Shown here: in pieces, positions 39,350-48,267 of the stretch
Layout of the letters: every line of letters starts with the position of its first letter
How positions within the stretch are numbered: the stretch's first letter is position 1
Assembly (NCBI GenBank): GCA_963835495.1
Contig: CAWIFQ010000003.1
Location: 620,001-684,000, forward strand
Reading direction: 5' to 3'
Source: Acaudatibacter sp963835495
GTDB taxonomy: Bacteria > Pseudomonadota > Alphaproteobacteria > Caulobacterales > Caulobacteraceae
Length of the DNA: 64,000 nt
Notes under the pieces: generated by a model
Seen by the model: only the letters and a program-made list of their open reading frames with translations
Told to the model about the DNA's origin: nothing
The model's database searches: none
Program-made: the position numbers and the translations under genes

Positions 39350-39733
39350 ATGGGCGCGCAACTCAACCACACCATCGTCTGGTGCCGCGATCAGGCGGCG
39401 TCGTCACGGTTCCTCGCCGAGATGCTGGGCAAGCCGCCGCCCAGGCGGTTCGCCCACTTCGACGTCGTCGAACTCGACAATGGCGTCTCGATGGACTTCG
39501 CCTCGCGCGAAGGCGACATCGCCATGCAGCACTACGCGTTCCTGATCGGCGAGGCCGATTTCGACGCCGTCCTCGGCCGGATCGAGGCGCGTAAACTCGA
39601 TCACTGGGCGGATCCCGCCCGGCGCCGCGCCGGCGAGATCAACCACAACGACGGCGGCCGCGGCGTCTATTTCCCCGATCCGGACGGCCATCTGCTCGAG
39701 GTGATCACCCGGCCTTACGGCAGCGGCGGCTGA
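39350..39733 (+). CDS. VOC-family protein (glyoxalase/dioxygenase superfamily)
   Basis: 127 residues. One VOC module: MGAQLNHTIVWCRDQAASSR, FLAEMLGKPP, HYAFLIGEADFDAVLGRIEA and GVYFPDPDGHLLEVITRPYG. The metal ligands His (NHTIVW), His (QHYAFLI) and Glu (LLEVITRP) are present. Such proteins include dioxygenases and antibiotic-binding relatives, but the function here is unknown. It stands 116 bases before efp, separated by a small gap with no terminator. The ATG at 39350 is preceded by CGGAGGGTCCC. Confidence 0.85.
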   Translation: MGAQLNHTIVWCRDQAASSRFLAEMLGKPPPRRFAHFDVVELDNGVSMDFASREGDIAMQHYAFLIGEADFDAVLGRIEARKLDHWADPARRRAGEINHNDGGRGVYFPDPDGHLLEVITRPYGSGG

Positions 39734-39849
39734 TCTCGGGCTCGGCCGCCCAGAGCCGCCCCCAAGCCGATCCTGCTGGCGATCCGGCGCCGTTTGCGAT
39801 AGGCCCGCGCCCAATTCGGGCCGCACGCGCCCCGAATTCGAGGTATTTC

Positions 39850-40416
39850 GTGAAGGTTGCCGCCAGCCAGCTCAGGAAAGGCAGCGTCGTCGACTTGGGC
39901 GGCAAGCTCTATGTCGTCCTGACCGCCCAGAACATCCATCCCGGCAAGGGCACGCCGGTGACCCAGCTCGACATGCGCCGCATCTCCGACGGGGTGAAGG
40001 TGTCGGAGCGCTACCGCACCACCGAGCAGGTCGAGCGCGCCTTCGTCGACGAGCGGGAATACTCGTTCCTCTACCAGGACGGCGACGGCTACCACTTCAT
40101 GGACCCCGCCAACTACGACCAGATCGACGTGCCGCCGGAGATCGTCGGCGACATGTCGGTCTACCTGCAGGACGGCATGCTGGTGCACATCTCCACCCAC
40201 GACGGCGTGCCGATCTCGATGGAGCTGCCGGCGCGGGTGACGCTGGAGATCGTCGAGACCGAGCCGGTGGTGAAGGGCCAGACCGCGTCCGGCTCCTACA
40301 AGCCCGCGACCCTCGCCAACGGCCTGCGCATCATGATCCCGACCTACATCACCGTGGGCACCAAGGTCGTGGTCCACACCGAGGACGGCTCCTACATGGA
40401 GCGGGCGAAGGAGTAG
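39850..40416 (+). CDS. efp: Translation elongation factor P
   Basis: 188 residues, three KOW/OB-type domains. It relieves ribosome stalling at polyproline. The modification lysine is K33 in the loop HPGKGTP, ready for beta-lysylation by the EpmA/EpmB enzymes encoded 2.5-4.6 kb upstream on the opposite strand. SERYRTTEQVERAF and MVHISTHDGVP-like segments match. Starts GTG at 39850. Single gene, convergent with a cupin gene. Confidence 0.97.
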   Translation: MKVAASQLRKGSVVDLGGKLYVVLTAQNIHPGKGTPVTQLDMRRISDGVKVSERYRTTEQVERAFVDEREYSFLYQDGDGYHFMDPANYDQIDVPPEIVGDMSVYLQDGMLVHISTHDGVPISMELPARVTLEIVETEPVVKGQTASGSYKPATLANGLRIMIPTYITVGTKVVVHTEDGSYMERAKE

Positions 40417-40432
40417 GTCAGGGCGGCCCGAA

Positions 40433-41530
40433 CTAGATCGGCGCCGGGTCTTCGTCGCGCAGGAAGTTGACCGCGCGATCGTCGTGAGCGGGGCGGGCCA
40501 GCTTGCGGGTGATGATCGCCGGGCCCAGCGCCTCGAGGCGCTCGATCTCGGCGGGCGTCCGCTCCCGCAGCGCTTCCGCCCGCGCTGAAACGTAGAAGAC
40601 CAGCAGCCGCATGTCCGGCGACGGGTCGAGCGGGTCGCCGACGAGGCCGGCGCTGCAGGTCAGGCAGTCGCCGGCGCGCAGGCGGACCGCGTCGCCATCG
40701 CTGCGCCGGAACGCGGCCGAGCCGGCGGCCATGAACAGCACCTTCAGCCCACCGGCCTCACCGGGCATGCTCAGGTTCGCCGCGTGGCCCTGCGCCGCGC
40801 CGGTCGCGGGACGGACGATCCAGGTGGCGACTAGTTCGTTGGTCGGCTCCCAAGTGCGGCAGTCGCGCACCTCCAGGTCGGCGCGGCCGGCGAGCGGGTG
40901 ATAGGCGGCCGTCGGGGCGTCGGCGGGCTGCACCGCATAACTGGCGCCGGCCGCGTGGTACGGGTGGTCCCAGGCGGCGGCCTGGTCGTCGGCCGTGACC
41001 TCCGCCGGCGGGACGATCTCCACGTTGGCGATGGTGCGCGGCACGAACAGCTCGAGGAAGCCGAACGACTGCGCCGGCGCACCCGGCGGCGGCGCCTCGA
41101 GGCTGACCGGCGTGCGCTTCGTCTCTTCCGGCGGGGCGGCGACGTAGGAGTAGGAGAACTGGTCGTGCACCGTGCCGCCGTGCTGGACGATCACCCCTCC
41201 AGGAACCGCTTCGGTGGTCACGCCGTCGTACGAAAAGACGCCACGTCCTGAGGTCGGGATGACGATGTGGACATGGGCCAGGTGGCAGTGAATGCCGGTG
41301 CGGCCCGAGTCTTCCGTCGCGCCGAAGCTGATCACCTGCTGGAACAGCACCATGCCGTCGGTGGCGGCGTCGCTGCCCAGGTCCTTGTAGCCGGCCCAGG
41401 CGCGGAAGGCGCCCAGCTCGTAGTCGGCGTCGATCGCGCGCTGGAGGGCGAAGATCGAGCCCGGCGGCAGGGCGAGCCGGCGCCCGGTGATCGGCACGAT
41501 CGCATCCATCGCGGCGGCGTCGTCACCCAT
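40433..41530 (-). CDS. Cupin-fold protein with two beta-barrel domains
   Basis: 365 residues. Two cupin-like modules: FSYDGVTTEAVPGGVIVQHGG with HCHLAHVHIVIPTSG in the first half (metal-binding His pattern) and FMAAGSAAFRRSDGDAVRLR with GDCLTC in the second. The N-terminal start is ambiguous by a few codons (MGDDAAAMDAI). Its stop lies 17 bases from the convergent efp stop and its start 6 bases downstream of the GST stop, suggesting an operon with the GST. Dioxygenase or isomerase function is possible but unassigned. Confidence 0.72.
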   Translation of the reverse strand: MGDDAAAMDAIVPITGRRLALPPGSIFALQRAIDADYELGAFRAWAGYKDLGSDAATDGMVLFQQVISFGATEDSGRTGIHCHLAHVHIVIPTSGRGVFSYDGVTTEAVPGGVIVQHGGTVHDQFSYSYVAAPPEETKRTPVSLEAPPPGAPAQSFGFLELFVPRTIANVEIVPPAEVTADDQAAAWDHPYHAAGASYAVQPADAPTAAYHPLAGRADLEVRDCRTWEPTNELVATWIVRPATGAAQGHAANLSMPGEAGGLKVLFMAAGSAAFRRSDGDAVRLRAGDCLTCSAGLVGDPLDPSPDMRLLVFYVSARAEALRERTPAEIERLEALGPAIITRKLARPAHDDRAVNFLRDEDPAPI

Positions 41531-41536
41531 GGCCGA

Positions 41537-42191
41537 TCAGAACTCCACCTCCAGCTCCTCGACCTCGTCCGGCTCCTGCAGCGCGGCGGCCTTCCATTCG
41601 CGCATCTCCGGCAGGGCGAGGACCCTATCGCGATAGGCCGCGCAAACGCCGTCCAGCGCAACGTCGTAGGTGGCGAAGCGGGTGCAGACCGGGGCGTACA
41701 TCGCATCGGCGAGGCCCAGCTCGCCGAACAGGAACGGCCCGCCGGACGCCGCCAGCTGCTCGCGCCAGATCACCGCGACGCGGTCGACGTCGGTCTGCGC
41801 CCCGGCCCAGACCTTGAAGCCGGGATGGCTGGCCTTGAGGTTCATCGGCAGCGCGGCGCGCAGGTTGGCGAAGCCGGAGTGCATCTCGCCGCAGATGGAA
41901 CGGCAGTGGGCGCGGGCGTCGCGATCGCCTGGCAACAGCTTCGAGTCCGGCAAGGTCTCGTGCAGGAACTCGGCGATCGCCAGCGTGTCCCAGATCTTCA
42001 GGCCGTCGAAGGTCAGGCAGGGGGTCAGGAACGACGGCGAGAGCAGCAGCAGCTCGGCGCGGGCCGCGGCGTCGTCCAGCGGAACCTTCACCGCCTCGAA
42101 CTTCCAGTCCGGCGAACTTGCAGATGAGCCAGCCGCGCAGGCACCACGAAGAGTAGTTGCGGCTGGAGATGGTGAGGGAGGCCTTCGCCAT
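41537..42191 (-). pseudogene. Glutathione S-transferase family, single frameshift
   Basis: Starts ATG 42191 (MAKASLTISSRNYSSWCLRG) and continues, after a one-base insertion near 42102, as EFEAVKVPLDDAAARAELLL to the stop. Removing one base restores FAGLEFEAVKV and about 217 residues. N-terminal thioredoxin fold and C-terminal helical domain (LLPGDRDARAHCRSICGEMH) are typical. Conjugates or reduces glutathione substrates. It is followed by a cupin gene after six bases. A sequencing error is the simplest explanation. Confidence 0.82.
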
Positions 42192-42444
42192 GGATGGCTC
42201 TTCGGGTGAGTTCGGTCTGGGCCTAGGGCCGAACTCGGAGCATCGTCCAACGCCGCGCGCCGCGCCAGCATGGCCGCGGGGAGATGGCGCATTTTTCGGC
42301 GCCGCAGCATGGCAGGCGCCCCGGCCGGGCGCATCCGCCGGCTCCAGCGTCGCCGTGGGCGCATGCGACCGGCGAACCGGACGTCCAAGCCTGGATATGG
42401 CGCTGCACTGCGGCGCCGTTCTCGCCGCCCGATCGTGGAAGCTC

Positions 42445-43662
42445 ATGCGTTACCAGGCCTTCCAGGCCGCCGCCGATCTGCTGACGCCCGCCAGGCTGGC
42501 GGCGGGCTGGGCCAACGGCGCGCTCGCGCTGGCGCCGCCGTGGCTGCGCGATACGCCGCCGCTGTCGCACATGTCCGCCGCGTGGGAGATGCTGACCCGC
42601 GCCGGCCTCACCCACCACCGCCCGGATTACGGCATCCGCAGCGTGGCGATCGCCGGCGAGGACGTGCCGGTGCGCGAAGAGGTGGCCGCCCACACCGCGT
42701 TCGGCGATCTGGTCCGGTTCCGCAAGGCGGGCGATCCAGAGCAGCCGCGCATCCTGCTGGTCGCGCCGCTGTCCGGCCACTTCGCCACCCTGCTGCGAAA
42801 CACGGTGCAGACTCTGCTGCCGGACAACGACGTCTACATCACCGACTGGCGCAACGCCCGTGACGCGCCACTGGAGGCGGGCGCGTTCGGCTTCGACGAG
42901 TACGTCGCCCATGTGATCTCCTTCCTGGAGACCATCGGACCCGGCGCTCACCTGATCGGCGTCTGCCAGCCCTGCGCCCATGCGCTGGCCGCCGTCGCGC
43001 TGATGGCCGAGGACGACAATCCGGCGACGCCGCGGAGCGTCACGCTGATGGCCGGGCCAGTGGACACCCGGGTCAGCCCGACCACGGTCAACGTGCTGGC
43101 GACCAGCCATTCGATCGAGTGGTTCGAGCGCGAGCTGATCAGCACCGTGCCGGCCAGGTTCCCCGGCGCCGGACGGCGGGTCTATCCCGGCTTCACCCAG
43201 CTGACCGCGTTCATGCTGATGAACCTCGGCCGCCACGTCGAGTCCCACGTCGACATGTTCACCCTGCTCGCCACCGGCCGGCACGAAGAGGCCGAGACCC
43301 CGAAGACCTTCTACGACGAATATTTCGCGGTGCTGGACCTGACCGCCGAGTTCTACCTCGAGACCGTGGCCCGCGTGTTCCAGGAGCACCTGCTGCCGCA
43401 GGGCAAGCTGGTCTGGCGCAACCGCAAGGTCGACCCGGCCGCGATCCGCAAGACCGCGCTGATGACGGTGGAGGGCGAGCGCGACGATATCTGTTCGGTG
43501 GGCCAGACCGTCGCGGCGCACGACCTTTGCACTGGCGTCTACGCCAACCGCAAGCGCCACCACCTGCAGCCGGGCGTCGGCCACTACGGCGTCTTCAGCG
43601 GCAAGAAATGGCAGACTCAGATCTATCCCCAGGTGCGCAACATGATCCTGGCGACGGACTAG
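42445..43662 (+). CDS. phaZ: Intracellular polyhydroxyalkanoate depolymerase
   Basis: 405 residues from ATG 42445 (MRYQAFQAAADLLTPARLAA); open codons upstream lack a ribosome site. The family is the intracellular PHB depolymerase. The lipase-like box contains cysteine instead of serine (GVCQPCAHALAA), as usual for PhaZ, and the Asp/His region is GVGHYGVFSGKKWQ. It degrades stored poly(3-hydroxybutyrate) granules to 3-hydroxybutyrate. Divergent from the GST gene. The 253-base space in front may hold its promoter. Confidence 0.9.
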   Translation: MRYQAFQAAADLLTPARLAAGWANGALALAPPWLRDTPPLSHMSAAWEMLTRAGLTHHRPDYGIRSVAIAGEDVPVREEVAAHTAFGDLVRFRKAGDPEQPRILLVAPLSGHFATLLRNTVQTLLPDNDVYITDWRNARDAPLEAGAFGFDEYVAHVISFLETIGPGAHLIGVCQPCAHALAAVALMAEDDNPATPRSVTLMAGPVDTRVSPTTVNVLATSHSIEWFERELISTVPARFPGAGRRVYPGFTQLTAFMLMNLGRHVESHVDMFTLLATGRHEEAETPKTFYDEYFAVLDLTAEFYLETVARVFQEHLLPQGKLVWRNRKVDPAAIRKTALMTVEGERDDICSVGQTVAAHDLCTGVYANRKRHHLQPGVGHYGVFSGKKWQTQIYPQVRNMILATD

Positions 43663-43691
43663 CGGCACAGCGATCCAGGCCAATCGGGCAC

Positions 43692-43728
43692 GACAACCTT
43701 GGTTGTCATTGTGACAATGGAGTTGTCA
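43692..43728. promoter_or_regulatory. Array of palindromic TTGTCA/TGACAA half-sites
   Basis: GACAACC-TT-GGTTGTC (43692-43707) is a perfect 16-bp palindrome, overlapping TTGTCA-TTG-TGACAA (43703-43717), and another TTGTCA follows at 43723. Half-sites repeat about every 10-11 bases, one DNA turn. It lies between convergent genes (stops at 43662 and 43784), so an operator for a divergent promoter is not expected here. Confidence 0.55.
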
Positions 43729-43783
43729 TCGCAGAGAGCATCGCAGCGGATTCCGGCGGTTAGGGGAGGCGGCCACCTACCAG

Positions 43784-44653
43784 CTACCGGCCCGCGAGGA
43801 AGCTCAGCACCGCCGCGTTGAACGCGTCCGGCCGCTGCAGAAACGCGAAATGGCTGGCGCCTTCGAAGATCACCAGCTTCGCGCCGGGGATCGAGCGGGC
43901 GAGGTAGTCGGTGTGCTCGCGCTTGATCGCCTCGTCGTGGTCGCCGTCGGCGACGGTGACCGGGAGGGTGATCTTCGCCAGATCCGCCGCCGTGTAGTTC
44001 GGCTCGGTGTCCCACATCTTGCTGATGGCGGCGTGGAAGGCCGCGAAGTCGGTCGGGGTGGGGGAGAGCGTGACGTAGGCGGCCGCCGCCTCGCGCTCGA
44101 AGCGGGCGAAGGTGGGGTTGGTCTCGGTGTCTTCCTTGACCCCGCTGGGGTCCATGTTGGCGGCGAAGGCGAAGACGCGGGTCAGGCGCTCGGGGTCCTT
44201 CAGCGCCATCACCAGGCCGATGATCGCCCCATCGCTCCAGCCGACCACCGCGGCCTTGCGCAGATGCAGCCGGTCCATCACCGCGACGACGTCGGCCGCC
44301 ATCAGCTCGTAGGTGTAGGGCCGCGCGTCGCGGCTGCTGCGGCCGTGGCCGCGGCTGTCGATCAGGATCACGCGGTAGCCGGCCTTGGTCAGCGCCGGGA
44401 CCTGGTCGCCCCAATAGCGCTGATTGGCCAGCCCGCCGTGCAGCAGGATCACCGGCGCGCCGGCGCCGTAGGTCGAGTAGTAGATCCGGGCGCCGTCGTG
44501 CGGCGCGTAGCCCGAGGCGCTTGCGGCCGGCAACGGCCTCGGCGCCGGCAGGGTCTGCCAGACTTCCCGAGCGGGAGAAGCGGCGGCGAGGGTTGGGCAC
44601 AGCGCCGCTGTCGCCAGCGCGGCCCCACAGATCCACCCGATCGTCGTCGGCAT
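43784..44653 (-). CDS. Exported alpha/beta hydrolase
   Basis: 289 residues from ATG 44653, about nine bases after AGAGGG; a GTG at 44671 is also in frame. Signal peptide MPTTIGWICGAALATAALCP followed by TLAAAS. The nucleophile elbow is GWSDG (AAVVGWSDGAIIGLVM), the oxyanion side HGG (ILLHGGLANQRY), the acid in DGDHDEA and the catalytic His in GASHFAF. Related to lipases and pyrethroid or acyl-ester hydrolases of the periplasm. Follows the TPR lipoprotein gene after its stop, so the two are probably one operon. Substrate unknown. Confidence 0.85.
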   Translation of the reverse strand: MPTTIGWICGAALATAALCPTLAAASPAREVWQTLPAPRPLPAASASGYAPHDGARIYYSTYGAGAPVILLHGGLANQRYWGDQVPALTKAGYRVILIDSRGHGRSSRDARPYTYELMAADVVAVMDRLHLRKAAVVGWSDGAIIGLVMALKDPERLTRVFAFAANMDPSGVKEDTETNPTFARFEREAAAAYVTLSPTPTDFAAFHAAISKMWDTEPNYTAADLAKITLPVTVADGDHDEAIKREHTDYLARSIPGAKLVIFEGASHFAFLQRPDAFNAAVLSFLAGR

Positions 44654-44671
44654 GGCCGTCATCCCTCTCAC

Positions 44672-45763
44672 CTAGGGCTTCACCCCATAGCCGGCGAAGA
44701 CGCCGGCGATGCCCTTGTTCGCCGCGGTGGCGGCGGTGATGTCGGCCTGGCCGCCGTCGTTGTCCCCGGCGCGCAGCTTGGCGATGCCGCGCATGTAGAG
44801 CGACGCGGTCTGCTTGGGGTCGACGGCGAGGGCTGCGGAATATTGCTCGATCGCTTCGCGATAGCGCCCCAGCCGGAAATAGACGAACGCGAGCGAATCC
44901 AGCGTCTCCGCCGAGGACGGGCGCTTGGCGAGGGACTGCTGGCAGTCGGCGAGCGCCGCGGGCAGTTCGGTGTCGCGCACGCCGCGCACCCAGCAGCGTG
45001 AATTCAGCGCCTCCGGGTCCCCCGCCGGCGAGAGATCGACGATCGCCTGCGCATCGGCCGGCGCGTCGTCGCCGTGCGGATCGTTGGCGATGACATCGCC
45101 GTAGTCCTTGACCGCGGCCCGCGCGTCGCCCTTGGCGCGCTCGGCTTCGGCGCGGCCCTGCAGCGCGAACGCGTAGTTGTTCGCAAGGCGCAGGGAGTTG
45201 GTGAAATCGGCGATGGCGAAGTCCCACCAACGCTTGCCGGAATAGGCGTAGCCGCGGTTGGCCCAGTGCAGCGCCGCGTCCGGCTCCAGCTCGATCGCGC
45301 GGCTCTCGTCCTGGATCGAGGCGTCGAAGTCGCCGCTGTAACGCTCCAGGTAGCCGCGGTTGTCGAAGGCGTCGCCGACGCTGGGATTGGCCCGGATGGC
45401 GGCGTTGAAGTCGGCGAGGGACAGCTTCTGCGGCTTGCCAGCGTCCATGTAGGCCAGGCCCCGGCCGTTGAGGGCGAACGCGTCGTTGGCGTTCATCCGC
45501 AGGGCCTGATCGAAATCCTGGATCGCCAGATCCGGCTTGGACAGCTGCCGCTGCGCGTCGCCGCGTTGCGCCAGCGCCGCTTCCAGGTCGTCGCCCTTGG
45601 CCCCTTGCCTGATCGCGGCCGTGCAGGCGGCGACCTTGGCTTGCTGCTTGTCGCTGTCGTTGTCGTCGGTCGGCGCCTTGCACGCCGCGAGCTGGGCGGA
45701 TTGCGCCGAACAGCCGCCGATGGCGAGCACCGCCCACAGCGCCAGCGCCGCTCGTAACCGCAC
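44672..45763 (-). CDS. TPR-repeat lipoprotein
   Basis: 363 residues from GTG 45763, preceded by GGAGGGGG; a start 8 codons earlier lacks this. Lipobox LAIGGC in MRLRAALALWAVLAIGGC. TPR units follow (DLAIQDFDQALRMNANDAF, WDFAIADFTNSLRLANNYAF, YREAIEQYSAALAVDPKQTA). The C-terminus AGVFAGYGVKP resembles the tail YYAKWGVRP of the exported TPR protein at 20-21 kb. Likely membrane-anchored adaptor; partners unknown. Next gene is an exported hydrolase. An area of 228 bases upstream has no gene. Confidence 0.85.
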   Translation of the reverse strand: MRLRAALALWAVLAIGGCSAQSAQLAACKAPTDDNDSDKQQAKVAACTAAIRQGAKGDDLEAALAQRGDAQRQLSKPDLAIQDFDQALRMNANDAFALNGRGLAYMDAGKPQKLSLADFNAAIRANPSVGDAFDNRGYLERYSGDFDASIQDESRAIELEPDAALHWANRGYAYSGKRWWDFAIADFTNSLRLANNYAFALQGRAEAERAKGDARAAVKDYGDVIANDPHGDDAPADAQAIVDLSPAGDPEALNSRCWVRGVRDTELPAALADCQQSLAKRPSSAETLDSLAFVYFRLGRYREAIEQYSAALAVDPKQTASLYMRGIAKLRAGDNDGGQADITAATAANKGIAGVFAGYGVKP

Positions 45764-46024
45764 GTTCCCCCTCCGCCGCCGCCTCACCCACCCAGAGTGG
45801 CGGATCGCGCGGGCAAAGCCTAGCTTCAGCGTCGCGAGCCTGATCGGGGCGATCGGCTCCGCCGCCGCGGCGCGACCATCCGCCGCTGTCGCCGCGCCCG
45901 TTCAGCCCGGCGCTTGGAAGCGATTCAGTTCAGCCTAATTCGGCATTAACTCAGCTTCGAAGGGAACCGTTAGGTCTTTTCGACCAAGGGTTGGGTCCGG
46001 GACGTATCAAGACGGGTGGCTGAC

Positions 46025-46381
46025 ATGCGAGTTTCCTCAATCCTGCTCGGCGTCGTCGCCGCGTTCGCCCTGGCCAGTGCGGCTCAAGCCGACCAGCCGG
46101 CGGCCATATTCGGCAAATGGATCGAGAAGTTTCCCAACGGCAATGGGATGGTGACCGAATTCGCGGACGCCTCGATCTCGTCCTATCCGGTCGACCGCGA
46201 CGGCCGCCCACTCGGCGCGCCGACGACGATGCCGGTGACCTATGACGACCTCGGCGGCCCGATGATCGGCGTCAGTTTCCAGGGCGGCGGCGGGGCGATC
46301 GTGGCCCGCAAGACCCAGGACGCGATCACACTCGACCTGCCCGGCGTCGGCGCCCACGAACTGGCGAAAGTGAAGCCCTAG
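46025..46381 (+). CDS. Small exported protein of unknown function
   Basis: 118 residues from ATG 46025. Signal peptide MRVSSILLGVVAAFALASAA, then a small beta-type domain (FGKWIEKFPNGNGMVTEFAD, GPMIGVSFQGGGGAIVAR). No family recognised. A GTG nine bases upstream in frame is possible. Single gene; the next 240 bases hold nothing that I can support. Confidence 0.7.
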   Translation: MRVSSILLGVVAAFALASAAQADQPAAIFGKWIEKFPNGNGMVTEFADASISSYPVDRDGRPLGAPTTMPVTYDDLGGPMIGVSFQGGGGAIVARKTQDAITLDLPGVGAHELAKVKP

Positions 46382-46622
46382 CTATGCTCGGCGGCACGGC
46401 CCTCGTTCAAGCTTTGCCTTCACGAAATAAAGCTTGGCCTTAGCCGTCGGCGCTCTCAAAAAAAACTGAACTGGTCGAGCATCGACCTGCTCCCAATTGC
46501 GTCGGCACTGTGACAGGATTGCTCTCAAAGCGTTCTTGCCGAGAGCCGTCGCATCCGTGAGCAAGTCTGAGATTTGCGCCTCGAACGCACCGGTACACCT
46601 CGGACTGGCATAGCCATGTTCG
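46382..46622 (+). other. Gap with lower GC and no gene
   Basis: This 241-base gap contains TTCACGAAATAAAGCTTGGC and is noticeably AT-richer than its neighbours. I see no gene and no terminator, only a possible promoter for the next gene. Confidence 0.4.
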
Positions 46623-48164
46623 ATGGTCCGTATGATTCCATCTGTGTCGTTCGCGATGAATGAGCGCGCGGCGGCGCCGACTTCCGGCGATGGCGACGAA
46701 TTGGCAGGCCGGATCGGGCGGACCGACCTGGAGCGCCTGGTCGACGCCGAAACGTTCGAGCGTTTGGCGGCCAAGGCGCAGGTGTTCGACCTGTTGCGGG
46801 GCGTTCCGGCGTTGACGTTCAATCGGCTCGACGTCGCGATGAAAGCGTCGTTCATGGAAACGATGGCCAATCCGGGCGCCTTGTACGATGCGCGCGTCTA
46901 CGATGAGCACATCAAGGTATTTTCACACGGTAGCTATGTAGAAGACAACAGCAGTCACAAAATCCACATCGGACAATACCGGAACGACTGCGCATACATC
47001 TACGACTTCGTGTCGGAGGGTCGGTTCGACCCTGGCAAGAGCTTGATCCCGGTTGCGCGGGACGGATCTCTCATCAACGGGGCGCACCGCGCAGCCGCAT
47101 CGCTGCTTAGCGGTCAGCCGGTCTGGATGGTGCAGACCCATCTGCCGCCGCGGCCCTACGACTATCGGTTCTTCCTCCGCAAGGGCATGCGCGCCGACCT
47201 GGTGGCCAATGCCGCGGTCCGCTTTATCGAGCGGGCAAGGGACTGTCGCCTGGCGCTGGTGTGGCTTCCGGCCGAACCGCTGGCGCGCCAGATCGCGTCC
47301 GTCTTTCCGCGGAAGCTGTTCGCGACCACGCTCGGCCTCAGTCGCAACGGGGTGGAGAATCTTCTCGGCCAGCTACGCGATCCGGCGGACCGGCTGGCGA
47401 CGGCCGGCGCCGGTCGCCCGGGCCGTCGCCAAGCGGTGCTGGCGGTGGCGTTCCAATCCCAACCCGCGGATCTGTGCTCGATCGCGCTCGAGCTCGACGC
47501 CAGGCACGGTCTCCACGTCGAAGCCTTCCACATCACCGAAGGCGACGCCGATGCGCTGCGGCTGGCCCGCCTGGTGCTGAACCCGTCGAGCCTGCACTTT
47601 CTGAACGAAGCTCGGCCCGGCAGATTTCCCGGCGCAAACGCGAGGGCGGCGCTGGCTCGTGGCGAACTGGCGATGCGTGGGTGCGATCCCGAGCACATCG
47701 TCGTCGATGGCGACGCCGTGCTCGAAGCCTATGGCCTGCGGGAGGCGAGGGGCGTCGATTGCGTCTACGTCAATCCGCCGGATGGGGCGGCGGCAGCCAA
47801 TTCCAGTGACCTTGAGTGTCACGGCGTCGACAAGATCGAGCTGGTGCGCGATCCGCAAAACTACTTCCACTACAATGGCATGCGATTTGTGAGCTTGTCG
47901 CAGCTGTCCCGGGTCAAAGCGCGTCGCTCTCTCGAACAGGATCTGCGTGATCTGCGACTGATCTGGCCGTTGATCACCAAGCAGCGGGGGACGTTCGCCC
48001 AGCTGCGGGCCGCGGCCTACGTTCGGTTCACCTGGTCGCGGCTGAGGAATTCTGCGTCGAAGGGCGCTTGGCGCTTCATTCTGAAGATCGCCGATGAAAT
48101 CGGCTTCGGCGATCGCGCCCGTTTGCTCAAGCACGCCTGGGGCAGCCGCGCCGCGCGGCGCTGA
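46623..48164 (+). CDS. Unclassified protein with a ParB/Srx-like N-terminal motif
   Basis: 513 residues if started at 46623; ATGs at 46632 and 46656 are equally possible and no strong ribosome site is seen. Residues around 130-160 read GRFDPGKSLIPVARDGSLIN and GAHRAAASLLSG, reminiscent of the ParB/sulfiredoxin-like fold (DG..I.GAHR box) seen in ParB and in SbnI/SerK free-serine kinases. A middle domain (AVLAVAFQSQPADLCSIALE) looks nucleotide-binding-like. The C-terminal part has a basic, helical end (VKARRSLEQDLRDLRLIWPL, AWGSRAARR). Monocistronic, in front of guaB. Function unknown. Confidence 0.6.
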   Translation: MVRMIPSVSFAMNERAAAPTSGDGDELAGRIGRTDLERLVDAETFERLAAKAQVFDLLRGVPALTFNRLDVAMKASFMETMANPGALYDARVYDEHIKVFSHGSYVEDNSSHKIHIGQYRNDCAYIYDFVSEGRFDPGKSLIPVARDGSLINGAHRAAASLLSGQPVWMVQTHLPPRPYDYRFFLRKGMRADLVANAAVRFIERARDCRLALVWLPAEPLARQIASVFPRKLFATTLGLSRNGVENLLGQLRDPADRLATAGAGRPGRRQAVLAVAFQSQPADLCSIALELDARHGLHVEAFHITEGDADALRLARLVLNPSSLHFLNEARPGRFPGANARAALARGELAMRGCDPEHIVVDGDAVLEAYGLREARGVDCVYVNPPDGAAAANSSDLECHGVDKIELVRDPQNYFHYNGMRFVSLSQLSRVKARRSLEQDLRDLRLIWPLITKQRGTFAQLRAAAYVRFTWSRLRNSASKGAWRFILKIADEIGFGDRARLLKHAWGSRAARR

Positions 48165-48267
48165 GTTTGGGAGGCTCACCACAGCGCTCCCGCTCCCCCG
48201 CCGGCGCCAAGCCCTTGCCCTTGCCCCAGCCGTCAGGCATACGCGGCCCGCAAAACGGAGAGTTCTC

